Origin: Verrucomicrobiota bacterium
GTDB lineage: Bacteria > Verrucomicrobiota > Verrucomicrobiia > Opitutales > Opitutaceae
DNA length: 16,438 nucleotides
Assembly: GCA_023428905.1 (NCBI GenBank)
Contig: JAEYWP010000002.1
Span: forward strand, 1 to 16,438
Reading direction: 5' to 3'
Shown here: in pieces, positions 1 through 8,133 of the stretch
Layout: each line of letters begins with the position of its first letter
Position numbering within the stretch: the stretch's first letter is position 1
Notes under the pieces: generated by a model
Told to the model about the DNA's origin: nothing
The model's input: the letters and a program-made list of their open reading frames with translations, nothing else
The model's database searches: none
Translations under genes and position numbers: made by a program

Positions 1-17
1 GGAAAATATCAGGTTTG

Positions 18-27
18 AAGTGCGACA
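18..27 (+). repeat. IS30 left inverted repeat
   Basis: AAGTGCGACA, the exact reverse complement of 1074-1083. The preceding bases TTTG may also belong to the IS end, since IS30 relatives such as ISAba125 end in a similar TTGAAGTGCGACA (from memory). Beyond the ten-base core the two ends share little more than a GG about eight bases inward. Confidence 0.8.
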
Positions 28-45
28 GAAGAGGCGGGACGGGTA

Positions 46-105
46 GCCGGTTTGTCGCTTCCGAGGACAGGAGCTAAAGCTTGCCGCAGGAAGCGACAAA
101 CTGGC
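46..105 (-). repeat. Long hairpin at the transposase 3' end
   Basis: GCCGGTTTGTCGCTTCC at 46-62 pairs with GGAAGCGACAAACTGGC at 89-105: 17 positions, with one G-T pair or C-A mismatch depending on the strand transcribed. The 26-nt loop contains the transposase stop codon at 74-76. No run of T follows on the minus strand, so it is not a classical intrinsic terminator. It may end or protect the transposase transcript, or block transcription entering from outside, but that is inference. Confidence 0.7.
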
Positions 106-1063
106 GTGGTACCATCTTTGGATAGTATACTTCGTTCGGGGTTCGATATCCGAGGCGGCGTCGAGGGCGGTCGTTTAGGAGTTCGGCGATACGATCGCAT
201 TCCTGTTGGGAGAGGTTATTTAGGTTGGTGCCTTTGGGCAGGTACTGTCGGAGTAGCCCGTTGAGGTTTTCGTTTGAGCCGCGTTCCCATGCGTGGTGTG
301 GAGTCGCGAAGTAGAAGGTAATGTCGAGGCTCGCTTCGATGTCCTTGTAGGAGTGGAACTCGGAGCCATTGTCTGCGGTGATGGTGAGGACTCGGTCTTT
401 GTCGACTTGGAGTAGTTCGTAGGCGCGTTGTGCTGTCAGCTCGGCGGTGGCGCGTGCGAGTTTGCCGATTCGCACCAGGCCGGTCTTGCGTTCGACCAGG
501 GTGAGGACGGCGGCCTTGCCGTTACCGTGCACCGTGTCCGCTTCCCAGTCGCCAATGCGGGTGCGCCTGTCGACGATGTCGGGTCGATCACCGATCATGC
601 GTTTGCCCGCTAGGCGCCCGCGGCTGTCATAACGGCCGTAGCGCTTGCGGCGTTGTTTGCGTGCACCGCGTAGATGAGACCACACAGATCCACCGGCTGC
701 CTTATCGGCCCAGATCCATTGGTACATGGTCTCGTGGCTCATAAGCTTTACGCCCTCGAGTTTGGCACGTCCAACGATCTGCTCTGGGCTGAGTCTCTCC
801 TCTAGTAGGAGCTCGATCAGATCGAAGTCCTCTGGGCCGTATCGCTGATTGCGCCTGGACCGGGATCGCCGCGCCCGGGTCTTCTCACCGGCATGGCTGG
901 GCCGGTAGAAATCGTCGTGTACGGAGCGATTACGCTTTAGCTCTCGATAGATGGTACTGCGGTGTCTTTGGAGCGCTACCGCGATCGCAGAGACACGGAA
1001 GCCTTGCTTGCGCAAAGCCGCTATCTCATATCTCTCCTCATCAGAAAGCTGTGTGTAAGCCAT
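74..1063 (-). CDS. IS30-family transposase
   Basis: A 329-residue DDE transposase that catalyses cut-and-join transposition of the element. The N-terminus carries a helix-turn-helix of the IS30 type (LSDEERYEIAALRKQG, followed by RSTIYRELKRN) for binding the inverted repeats. The catalytic triad is intact: D176 in WEADTV, D231 in TADNGSEF and E265 in RGSNENLNG. The D231-E265 spacing of 34 fits the DD33E pattern of the family. The ATG at 1063 is preferred; a GTG at 1081 would add six residues but lies inside the terminal repeat. The stop is inside the loop of the 46-105 hairpin. There is no frameshift or internal stop, so the element looks competent to move. Confidence 0.95.
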   Translation of the reverse strand: MAYTQLSDEERYEIAALRKQGFRVSAIAVALQRHRSTIYRELKRNRSVHDDFYRPSHAGEKTRARRSRSRRNQRYGPEDFDLIELLLEERLSPEQIVGRAKLEGVKLMSHETMYQWIWADKAAGGSVWSHLRGARKQRRKRYGRYDSRGRLAGKRMIGDRPDIVDRRTRIGDWEADTVHGNGKAAVLTLVERKTGLVRIGKLARATAELTAQRAYELLQVDKDRVLTITADNGSEFHSYKDIEASLDITFYFATPHHAWERGSNENLNGLLRQYLPKGTNLNNLSQQECDRIAELLNDRPRRRLGYRTPNEVYYPKMVPRQFVASCGKL

Positions 1064-1073
1064 CCGGGAGAAA

Positions 1074-1083
1074 TGTCGCACTT
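1074..1083 (-). repeat. IS30 right inverted repeat
   Basis: TGTCGCACTT, the exact reverse complement of 18-27. It lies just upstream of the transposase start and overlaps the stop codon (1082-1084) that ends the truncated barrel gene. Confidence 0.8.
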
Positions 1084-1669
1084 ACTTCTTGAATCCAAGC
1101 GCGTAAAGAAGGTCCGCTCCGGCACGATAGCTCTCGATGTCCACCAGCACATCGTTCTCGCGGTAGTCCTGCCAGGAATACCCGGCGTTTGCGGAGATCG
1201 AATAACGTTCGATCACGGGATAGCGCAGATTCAGTCCGGCATCGTGGTTCCACGACTCGGTTCGCAGGTTGATCGCCGTATCCGCCCGGTGCTGGCGTTG
1301 CGCCGAGAGGAGGAGCGAGCCGGTGGTGCGGCCCGAACCCTTGGTCAGCTCAAAGGAGAAGCGGGGATCGGCGAAGTCCTCCTCCTCGTAGCGGCTGAAC
1401 GTGGAGAAACTCCAGCCGACACTGGCGTTGACCCCGAGCATGCCGGCCTTGCGCTCGTATTCGAGCAGCAGGGACGCGTTAAGCGAGGTGTCACCGGCCG
1501 AGTCGCGGGCGTCCGCAAAGATGTTGGAGTCGTAGGTGACCCCGGCGGTGCCGCTGACAAAGACCGTGTCGCTGCCGTCGTTGAACGCGATCAGCGCGAA
1601 GGCGGACGGGGCGGCGCAGAGCAGGGGAGCGAGCAGGGCGCAAGTGAGGCGCGGTGCGGGAAGTCGCAT
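1082..1669 (-). pseudogene. Beta-barrel outer-membrane protein, 5' part, cut by IS30
   Basis: The first 195 codons of a putative outer-membrane barrel. Residues 1-25 (MRLPAPRLTCALLAPLLCAA and the following PSAFA) form a clear signal peptide. The rest is made of alternating beta strands with aromatic ends, such as VSGTAGVTYDSNIFADARDS, LGVNASVGWSFSTFSRYEEE and YSISANAGYSWQDYRENDV, in the style of the putative beta-barrel porin 2 family (my recognition, no search). Such proteins are usually around 400 residues, so roughly half the barrel is missing. The frame runs to TAA at 1084-1082, exactly where the IS30 begins. The gene starts 13 nt after the fecR-like stop and was probably cotranscribed with it. 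Without a complete barrel the product should be non-functional. Confidence 0.8.
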
Positions 1670-1682
1670 CGGGGAGTTCGGG

Positions 1683-2504
1683 TCAGCTGCCCAGCCGCGA
1701 GGGACTCACCGTGAATTCTGTGGGGGCGGCGGCCGGGGTCGTGCGCACCGGTGTCAGCTCCGCCGTGCCTTCTACCGGTTCGAAAAAGACTGTCCGGCGC
1801 GCGATACAGGCATTCGCCACCACGTCGTCGGACGACGTCAGCTCCGCGTCCGGGACGTTGGAAACCATGACGGTCGCGGGTGAGGTGGCGTCCGCGCGGC
1901 GCAGAACAGCCTGCTGCCCCGGCGTCAGCACCTGCCCGGCGTTGGCGCCGTCCGGCGTTGCGGTGACGTCGCCCTCGAGCAGCGTGATGCGCGTTTCCGC
2001 CGCGCTCACCGCGATCAGGAGGCGGCGACCGCGCACCGCGATGCTGCCGTGGGGCGTTTGGTACACCATCGTACTACCGGCCACCAGGCGGCTGGTGCAG
2101 ACTCCGAAGGAACCCTGTGAAAGCGTGATCCAGGTCTGGGAAATGGAGGGCTCGACATCGAGCTCGGTGCGGTTCGGCGCAAACGGCTCCTGCAGAAACC
2201 GCGTGACCTCAAAGCGGGAACCCGCGGTCAGGTGCAGCGCCGTGCCATTGGAGAGGACGAGGGTGGTGCTGCTGTCCTCCTTCGTCTCGATCGCCGCGCC
2301 TTCGGCGGCATGGACGCCGCTCTTGACGAGAGGTGTTTCCTGGTCCCCCGCGCGCAAACGCGAGTCCCCCGCGACGTCGGCCACAAAAAACCGGCTGTTG
2401 GGTTTTTGTGGGGTAGACTGCCCATGCGTCACCGTGACGGCAGGCCAAAGCAGGCCGGCGGTGAAGACCACCCGCGCAAGGGTGCGGAGAAGACCGAGAT
2501 TCAT
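1683..2504 (-). CDS. FecR-domain periplasmic protein
   Basis: 273 residues with a signal peptide (residues 1 to about 29, ending THGQ) and no further membrane segment. The middle matches the FecR fold: a repeated beta pattern with STTLVLSNGTALHLTAGSRF, then WITLSQGSFGV, TPHGSIAVRGRRLLIAVSAA and a final LEGDVTATP...LTPGQQAVL. In classical systems FecR passes a signal from a TonB receptor to a sigma factor, but no sigma factor or receptor is nearby. FecR-like proteins paired with beta-barrel proteins are common in Verrucomicrobiota and may act structurally or in sensing at the envelope (inference). The tail (about 215-273) is low-complexity, rich in T, A and P. No Shine-Dalgarno motif is visible before the ATG at 2504. 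Confidence 0.82.
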   Translation of the reverse strand: MNLGLLRTLARVVFTAGLLWPAVTVTHGQSTPQKPNSRFFVADVAGDSRLRAGDQETPLVKSGVHAAEGAAIETKEDSSTTLVLSNGTALHLTAGSRFEVTRFLQEPFAPNRTELDVEPSISQTWITLSQGSFGVCTSRLVAGSTMVYQTPHGSIAVRGRRLLIAVSAAETRITLLEGDVTATPDGANAGQVLTPGQQAVLRRADATSPATVMVSNVPDAELTSSDDVVANACIARRTVFFEPVEGTAELTPVRTTPAAAPTEFTVSPSRLGS

Positions 2505-2574
2505 GACGTAAGACTGCTCGCCGGTGCGTTTTATGGCAAATGCAAAAAAGATGCTCTTTCTGCAAGTGACTCCG

Positions 2575-2608
2575 CGGGCGTAGAGGCCCGACTAGGGTCA
2601 GACCTCTA
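2575..2608 (-). terminator. Weak stem-loops downstream of leuS
   Basis: Between leuS (ending at 2628) and the fecR-like start (2504) there are two competing inverted repeats: CGGGC (2575-2579) with GCCCG (2586-2590), and TAGAGG (2581-2586) with CCTCTA (2603-2608). Neither is followed by a T run on the minus strand. They may slow or end leuS transcription, but the support is structural only. I found no convincing promoter for the fecR-like gene in this 123-bp gap. Confidence 0.25.
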
Positions 2609-2627
2609 GAACGACACGACAGACGGG

Positions 2628-5213
2628 CTACTGAACCACGATATTGAGAATCTTACCCGGGACGAACACGACGCGCTGCACGGTTTTACCGGATAGGTGA
2701 GGCATCACCTTGGGGTTGTCCTGTGCGAGGCGAAGGGCGTCATCCTGCGTGGTGCCAACGGGAACCAGCAATTCGCCACGGTGCTTCCCGTTGACCTGGA
2801 CCACCAGCTTCAACTCGGTCGCCACGAGCTTGGCGGGGTCGTGCTTGGGCCACGGACCATTGAGCACGGACGGTGACTCGCCGAGCCGTTCCCAGAGTTC
2901 CTCCGCGAGGTGCGGGGCAAAGGGTGCGAGGAGTTGGAGGAAGCCGAGGACGGTCGAGCGTTTCACCGCCGGCGCCTTTTGGAGCGCGTTGGTGAAAATC
3001 ATCATCTGCGAGATGGCGGTGTTGAAGCGCAGCGCGTCGATATCCTCCGTCACCTTTTTCACCGTCTCGTGGTACAGCTTCACCAGGTCCGCCGCTTCCT
3101 CCGCGTCGGGACGGATCTTCGGATGGGCCGAGCCGTCTTCCGCCACGCACTCGCGCCAGACTTTTTGCAGGAACCGGTGCACCCCTTCGATGCCGCGGGG
3201 ATTCCACGGCTTCATCGCCTCCAGCGGCCCGAGGAACATCAGGTAAAGGCGCAGCGTATCCGCACCGTGCGTCGCGATGATCGAGTCCGGATTCACCACG
3301 TTGCCGCGGCTCTTCGACATCTTCTCACCGTCCTCGCCAAGGATGATGCCCTGGTGGAAAAGTTTCTTGAACGGCTCCGATTGCGGGACGACACCGATGT
3401 CGAACAGCACCTTGTGCCAGAAGCGCGCATACAGGAGATGCAGAACGGCATGCTCGGCGCCGCCCACGTAGAGGTCGGGAACGCCCCAGTACTCCAGCTG
3501 CTTGCGGTCAGCCAGGGCCTGGTCGTTGCGCGGGTCGATGAAGCGGAGATAATACCAGCACGAGCCCGCCCATTGCGGCATCGTATTCGTTTCGCGGCGA
3601 CCCCGTACCCAGGCGGCGCCCTCGGGCCGGGGCTGGGCGGCGGGCACGGACTCTCCCGTCTGGGGGTTGATCCAGATTTCGAGCCAGTCGGTGACATTGG
3701 CCAGCGGGCTTTCGCCCGTGCCGCTCGGCAGGTAACTCTGCACCTCCGGAAGGACGAGGGGAAGCGCCTGGTCGGGGAGGGGTAGTGCAAACCAGGTGTC
3801 GCCGCCCGACGTGTAGGTCACCGGCTGCTCCGGCAGGTCGGACCCGCGCTGGAGCATCACCTTCATGTAGTCGGCTTCGGCGACCCAGACGATGGGGAAC
3901 GGTTCGCCCCAGTAGCGCTGACGGGAGAAGAGCCAGTCGCGGAGCTTGAAATTCACCGTGGCCTTGCCGCGGCTCTTCTCTGCAAGGTCGGCGGTGATGC
4001 GCTTTTTTGCCTCCCGCCAGTCCAAGCCGGTGTACGACCCCGAATGGATCAGTTTGCCGTCCCCCGTGTAGGGGAGTTGTGGAGACGTTCCCGGGGCGGA
4101 TGTATCCGCCGCCTCGATCACCTGGATGATTGGCAGTTGATACTGGAGGGCGAACTCATGGTCGCGTTCGTCGTGCGCCGGGACCGCCATGATCGCGCCG
4201 GTGCCGTAGCCCATCAGCACATAGTCGGCGATCCAGATTGGCAGCCGCTGGTCGTTGACCGGGTTGATCGCGAAGGACCCGCTGAAAACGCCGGATTTGT
4301 CCTTGGCCAGATCGGTGCGCTCGAGATCGCTCTTCGCCGCGGCCTTGCGCCGGTAGGCGTCAACCGCCTCGCGCTGCTCGGGCGTGGTGAGCGCGTCCAC
4401 CATCGGGTGCTCCGGGGCGATCACCATATAGGTGGCGCCAAAGAGGGTGTCGGGCCGCGTCGTGAACACCTTGAGGTCACCCAGGCTTTGATCCTCGAGC
4501 GCGAAGAGCAACTCCGCGCCCTCGCTGCGCCCGATCCATGCCTCCTGCATGCGTTTGGTTGAATCCGGCCAGTCGACGTCCTTCAGGTCCGCCAGCAGGC
4601 GATCCGCGTAGGCGGTGATCCGCAGCACCCACTGGCGCAGGTTGCGGCGTTCCACCGGGAAGCCGCCGACCTCGCTCTTGCCGTCGACCACTTCTTCATT
4701 GGCGAGGACGGTGCGCAGCTCCGGACACCACCAGACGGGACGCTCGTCCACGTAGGCGAGACCGCGTTTGAAGAGCTGAAGGAAGATCCACTGCGTCCAG
4801 CGGAAGTAGCGCGGGTCCGTGGTGTCGATTTCGCGATCCCAGTCATAGGCAAAGCCCAGGGCTTTCAGCTGCCGCTTGAAATTGACGATGTTGTTCTGGG
4901 TGTTGCTCGCCGGGTGCGTCCCGGTCTTCACCGCATGCTGCTCGGCTGGAAGACCGAAGGCGTCCCATCCCATTGGGTGGAGGACGTTCATGCCCTGGGC
5001 GCGCTTGGCCCGCGAGAGGATGTCCGTCGCGGTGTAACCTTCCGGATGGCCGATGTGCAGGCCCGCCCCGGAGGGGTAGGGGAACATGTCCAGCGCGTAG
5101 TACTTGGGCTTGGACGTGTCGGGGGACGCGGCGAAGCTGCGCGCGTTCTCCCAGAAGGTTTGCCAATGCCGTTCGATCTGGGAGAAGTCGTATTCTTTGC
5201 AATGCGTTGCCAT
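2628..5213 (-). CDS. leuS: Leucyl-tRNA synthetase
   Basis: 861 residues, the normal length for bacterial LeuRS, a cytoplasmic class I synthetase that charges tRNA-Leu using ATP. The HIGH motif is at residues 53-56 (GLHIGHPEGY) and the KMSKS loop at 631-635 (GEKMSKSRGN). The CP1 editing domain between them carries the conserved TTRPDTLFGATYMV near 251-264 and MGYGTGAIMAVPAHDERDHEFA, so proofreading of mischarged tRNA is expected to work. The C-terminus ends with the usual small tRNA-binding domain (LVVQVNGKHRGELLVP). The ATG at 5213 gives the typical N-terminus with YDFSQIERHWQTFWE. It diverges from htrA with 42 bp between the start codons. No frameshift or unusual residue was seen. Confidence 0.98.
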   Translation of the reverse strand: MATHCKEYDFSQIERHWQTFWENARSFAASPDTSKPKYYALDMFPYPSGAGLHIGHPEGYTATDILSRAKRAQGMNVLHPMGWDAFGLPAEQHAVKTGTHPASNTQNNIVNFKRQLKALGFAYDWDREIDTTDPRYFRWTQWIFLQLFKRGLAYVDERPVWWCPELRTVLANEEVVDGKSEVGGFPVERRNLRQWVLRITAYADRLLADLKDVDWPDSTKRMQEAWIGRSEGAELLFALEDQSLGDLKVFTTRPDTLFGATYMVIAPEHPMVDALTTPEQREAVDAYRRKAAAKSDLERTDLAKDKSGVFSGSFAINPVNDQRLPIWIADYVLMGYGTGAIMAVPAHDERDHEFALQYQLPIIQVIEAADTSAPGTSPQLPYTGDGKLIHSGSYTGLDWREAKKRITADLAEKSRGKATVNFKLRDWLFSRQRYWGEPFPIVWVAEADYMKVMLQRGSDLPEQPVTYTSGGDTWFALPLPDQALPLVLPEVQSYLPSGTGESPLANVTDWLEIWINPQTGESVPAAQPRPEGAAWVRGRRETNTMPQWAGSCWYYLRFIDPRNDQALADRKQLEYWGVPDLYVGGAEHAVLHLLYARFWHKVLFDIGVVPQSEPFKKLFHQGIILGEDGEKMSKSRGNVVNPDSIIATHGADTLRLYLMFLGPLEAMKPWNPRGIEGVHRFLQKVWRECVAEDGSAHPKIRPDAEEAADLVKLYHETVKKVTEDIDALRFNTAISQMMIFTNALQKAPAVKRSTVLGFLQLLAPFAPHLAEELWERLGESPSVLNGPWPKHDPAKLVATELKLVVQVNGKHRGELLVPVGTTQDDALRLAQDNPKVMPHLSGKTVQRVVFVPGKILNIVVQ

Positions 5214-5255
5214 CGGAAGAAAACCGCCACTCTGAAGGAATCACCCCCACCGTCA
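5214..5255. promoter_or_regulatory. Very short divergent spacer leuS / htrA
   Basis: Only 42 bp separate the start codons of leuS (minus) and the HtrA-like gene (plus). Two complete back-to-back promoters with leaders cannot easily fit, so at least one promoter probably lies inside the opposite gene, or the two overlap. An AAGGAA at 5235-5240 is the only purine-rich motif and sits about 15 nt before the htrA ATG, farther than usual. I cannot assign -35/-10 boxes. Confidence 0.35.
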
Positions 5256-6605
5256 ATGGCGCGAAACACCCCTCCCTTTGCCCTCCTATTCCTCGCCCTG
5301 CTGACGCTCTTCGGCGCGGTCCGGCCCGCCCTGGCACGGATGAGCCAGGGCTTCAATCGACTGCTCGATGCCGTGGTCCGGATCGACGTCCGAGAACTCG
5401 CATTCGAAGACGGGGCCCGGCGTTACTCCGCCAGCATCGGATCGGGTGTGATCCTGACGGCGGACGGGTTGGTCCTGACCAACGCGCACGTGGTCAGCCC
5501 GCGTGCGGTGGAGATCAACGTCACCCTGGCGAACCTCGAGCGGGTGGGGGCCTCGCTCGTGGGGTGGGATCATTGGACGGATCTCGCCGTGCTGCGGATC
5601 AATCTCCCCGAGGTCCAGCGCCGGAAGTTGACGTTTACCCATGCGAGCTTCGGCGATTCGACCCGGCTGGTTCCGGGAGAAAACGTCTATGCGGTGGGGA
5701 CACCCCACGGTCTCACGCGCACCGTCACGCGGGGAATCATTTCCAACAACCGGCGCTATTTCGAAGACTCGGACGGGGTTCGCGGCTATGAAACGGGTGC
5801 CTTCAATACCTGGCTCCAAACGGACGCGGCGATCAACCCCGGCAACTCCGGCGGGCCCTTGGTGACCGAAGATGGAAAGGTGGTGGGCATCAATTCCCGC
5901 GCTTACGTAGGTGCCGACAATCTCGGCTTTGCCATCCCGGCCAACACCGCCAAATGGGTCATGACCCTCCTGGCGCGCGAGGGGAAGGTGGAGCGGAGCT
6001 ACATCGGTCTGGGAGCGGCACCGCTTCAGGACCTGGAGACGTTTTATTCGCTGGCGCAGAACACCGGGGTCCTGGTCGACAATGTGCATCCGGGTTCTCC
6101 CGCGGCCCGCTCCGGACTGCGCGCCGGAGACATCGTCCTCTCCGTCAATGGCGCCGCCGTGGACGGACGTTTTCCCGAGCAGTTGCCACCCATCCAGAAC
6201 ATGATTGCGAGTCTCCCCGTCGGCGCGGTGGTGAAGCTTTCCGTGCGACGGGGCGAGCAGGCCCTCGATTTTTCGATCACCACCGAACCCCTTGAAAGTC
6301 GGAAAGGGGAGGAGTGGGCCTTCGAAAACTGGGGCCTGAGCGTGCAAAAGGTCTCGCGGGCGTATGCCCGTGAAAACCAGCTTCCCGATGCCACCGGCCT
6401 CCTGGTCGTCGGCGCGCATCCCGGTTTCCCGGCGGCGGTCAGCGGCCTGGCGCGTAACGACGTCATCACCAAGATCAACCAGCAGCCGATCGCGGACCTT
6501 GAGGTGGCGAAGGCCCAGTATGACGCCTTCGTCGCCAAGCCGGAGCCCATCCTGGTGGAGGTCCGACGTGGCCGCCGTGTCCTTCTTCTTGTATTCAAGC
6601 CCTGA
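5256..6605 (+). CDS. HtrA/Deg-type serine protease with PDZ domains
   Basis: 449 residues. A signal peptide (1 to about 27, MARNTPPFALLFLALLTLFG and then AVRPALA) sends it to the periplasm, where Deg proteases degrade or refold damaged proteins. The trypsin-like domain has an intact triad: H78 in TNAHVV, D109 in HWTDLAVLRI and S198 in GNSGGP. Two PDZ domains follow: about 248-345 (SYIGLGAAPL ... SPAARSGLRAGDIVLSVNG) and about 360-449 (ATGLLVVGAHPGFPAAVSGL ... NDVITKINQQPI). The length matches DegP/DegQ, but I cannot choose between Deg subtypes. The ATG at 5256 is chosen because it directly precedes the signal peptide; an ATG at 5202 would add 18 unlikely residues. The next gene begins 7 nt after the stop, so the two are probably translated together. 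Confidence 0.93.
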   Translation: MARNTPPFALLFLALLTLFGAVRPALARMSQGFNRLLDAVVRIDVRELAFEDGARRYSASIGSGVILTADGLVLTNAHVVSPRAVEINVTLANLERVGASLVGWDHWTDLAVLRINLPEVQRRKLTFTHASFGDSTRLVPGENVYAVGTPHGLTRTVTRGIISNNRRYFEDSDGVRGYETGAFNTWLQTDAAINPGNSGGPLVTEDGKVVGINSRAYVGADNLGFAIPANTAKWVMTLLAREGKVERSYIGLGAAPLQDLETFYSLAQNTGVLVDNVHPGSPAARSGLRAGDIVLSVNGAAVDGRFPEQLPPIQNMIASLPVGAVVKLSVRRGEQALDFSITTEPLESRKGEEWAFENWGLSVQKVSRAYARENQLPDATGLLVVGAHPGFPAAVSGLARNDVITKINQQPIADLEVAKAQYDAFVAKPEPILVEVRRGRRVLLLVFKP

Positions 6606-6612
6606 ACACCCT

Positions 6613-8028
6613 GTGCGTTTACCCCGCTGCCCCGCCCTCGCATTCTTCGCCCTCCTGCTGCTCCTGGCCAGCCTGACCCGGGCTGAGTCCGACCCCCGGC
6701 TCGCTCTCTGGCGGGAACGGGTGAAGTCGGTGGTGGCAGTGGAGTTTTACATCGAGTCCGAAATCGAGCGACGTCCCACCATCGCCGGTGGAACGGTGAT
6801 CGACCGCGAGGGAACGATCATCCTGCACGGCAGTGCCATTCCGATCCACATCCCGCCCTCGCAGTTGAAAGACCTGCGCGTCTACCTGCCCGGGCAACCC
6901 GTGAGCCACCACGCCACTGCGCAGTATCTCGGGCCCGACACGGCCAGCGGTTGGCACTTCATCCGGGTGGAGGAAGCGCTGCGCGGCTCGCTCGTCCCGG
7001 TGACCGAATTTGTGGGCGGCGGAAGCGATGCGGTCACGGCGGAGATCACCCAGGAGGTGTGGGGCATCGGGCTGCGAGGCAAGGAGGAGGAGTTTGAGCC
7101 TTATTTCCTCTCCAATCGCGTCGCACTCCTGACGCGGCTGCCGCACCTGACGGGAATCGCCCTCGGCAATGTCACCGCCCCGCAACTACCGGTGTTCGAC
7201 CAGGCCGGGCGGCTCGTCGGCCTGGGCCTGGCCGGTTTCGGGGAGACGTTTTATCAATACTCGCGAACGGAGCGCGGCTCACCGCTCCTGCTTGTCAGCG
7301 GTGATGAGACGCGGGTCTTCCGCCTCGCCGCCGACGTTGTGCCGTTTTTCGCTCGCATCCCCCGGTCCATTTCCGGGCGTCCCTCCCCCTGGCTGGGCAT
7401 CATGGGCCTGCAGGCCCTGCCCGCCGAGGTGGCGAAGTTCCTGAAACTGGAAAACCAGTCCGCGCTCGTCGTGAGCGAGGTGCTCGAGGGTGGGCCCGCC
7501 GAGGCGGCGGGAGTGAAGGAGCGGGACATCATTGTGGCCGTGGATGGAAAGCCGCTCCCACGCTTGAAACCGCCTCCGGTGGTGGCCGGCTGGATGGAGC
7601 GCGAGGTGGCGCTTAGGGCGCCGGGAGAAACCCTTCGCCTATCCGTGCTGCGCGGGCAGGAGCGTTTGGAACTGTCGCCAGTCCTGATCGACGAGCCACG
7701 TATGCTGCGCGAGGCGGATCGGAAGTATTATGACCGCCTGGGTTTCACCATTCGCGAGTTTCTGTTTACCGACGCCGTCTCGAACCGCATCCCGGAAAAG
7801 GAGCGGAGTGGGGTCATCGCGCATTTTGTTAAGAGCAATTCTCCTGCTGCGGCGGCGGGACTGCGGGCGGAGGACTGGGTCCGCGAAATCGACGGTGTGG
7901 AGGTCAAAACCTACGCCGAAGCGGTCGAGGTGCTGGGCCGGATTGACCAGGACCAGGCGCGGCGTGAGTTCATTCTCCTGATCAGCCGGGGCGGCGAAAC
8001 CTCGGTCCTTCGCGTGAAACTCCGCTGA
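6613..8028 (+). CDS. HtrA-like pseudoprotease with two PDZ domains
   Basis: 471 residues from a GTG start 7 nt after the htrA stop. Residues 1-25 form a signal peptide (FFALLLLLASLTRAES). Residues about 30-250 follow the HtrA protease fold but the catalytic residues are gone. The strand that carries TNAHVV in the neighbour reads LHGSAI; HWTDLAVLRI is replaced by TASGWHFIRV; and the GNSGGPLVTEDGKVVG region reads GNVTAPQLPVFDQAGRLVG, with no serine at the active position. Two PDZ domains remain: about 257-365 (SPWLGIMGLQ ... GPAEAAGVKERDIIVAVDG) and about 372-471 (SNSPAAAAGLRAEDWVREIDG). By family logic it could be an adaptor, regulator or partner subunit of the active protease upstream, but that is inference. 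The protein is otherwise well conserved in length and has no frame damage. Confidence 0.85.
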   Translation: MRLPRCPALAFFALLLLLASLTRAESDPRLALWRERVKSVVAVEFYIESEIERRPTIAGGTVIDREGTIILHGSAIPIHIPPSQLKDLRVYLPGQPVSHHATAQYLGPDTASGWHFIRVEEALRGSLVPVTEFVGGGSDAVTAEITQEVWGIGLRGKEEEFEPYFLSNRVALLTRLPHLTGIALGNVTAPQLPVFDQAGRLVGLGLAGFGETFYQYSRTERGSPLLLVSGDETRVFRLAADVVPFFARIPRSISGRPSPWLGIMGLQALPAEVAKFLKLENQSALVVSEVLEGGPAEAAGVKERDIIVAVDGKPLPRLKPPPVVAGWMEREVALRAPGETLRLSVLRGQERLELSPVLIDEPRMLREADRKYYDRLGFTIREFLFTDAVSNRIPEKERSGVIAHFVKSNSPAAAAGLRAEDWVREIDGVEVKTYAEAVEVLGRIDQDQARREFILLISRGGETSVLRVKLR

Positions 8029-8045
8029 CTCGTCGTGAGGGGCGA

Positions 8046-8097
8046 CCCGTTCGGACGGGGCGGGCGCAGAGGGCGGGATGCGGGCGTGGTCCCGCAT
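8046..8097 (+). terminator. Two GC-rich stem-loops after the htrA pair
   Basis: The 105-bp gap before ribE contains CCCGT-TCGG-ACGGG (8046-8059) and the stronger ATGCGGG-CGTGGT-CCCGCAT (8078-8097, 7 bp of perfect pairing). Neither is followed by a T run. They could end transcription of the protease pair or form a leader structure of ribE. The gap is far too short for an FMN riboswitch and I see none of its conserved blocks. A poor -35-like TTGCCA (8097-8102) is not backed by a good -10. Confidence 0.35.
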
Positions 8098-8133
8098 TGC
8101 CAACCCCCTGAATGCGGTTAACTCGTTCGCTTT

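Larger units (their letters stand above)
18..1083 (-). mobile_element. IS30-family insertion sequence, complete
   Basis: The element is bounded by AAGTGCGACA at 18-27 and its reverse complement TGTCGCACTT at 1074-1083, and encloses one intact IS30-type transposase gene. About 1.07 kb is the normal size for the family. The bases next to these blocks differ between the two ends (TTG on the left, ACT read inward on the right), so the exact outer boundary and the short target duplication expected for IS30 elements cannot be fixed by eye. It interrupts a beta-barrel protein gene on the same strand. Only 17 bp of left flank are in the window. Confidence 0.88.

Noticed and set aside
962..2511. Long plus-strand open frames opposite the IS30/barrel junction and the fecR-like gene
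   Set aside because: They are antisense shadows: their translations are rich in R, A, G and S with no domain, while the minus strand gives clear signal peptides and known folds.
8029..8133. Possible FMN riboswitch ahead of ribE
   Set aside because: The gap is only 105 bp and lacks the conserved blocks of the FMN element; only two simple GC-rich hairpins are present.
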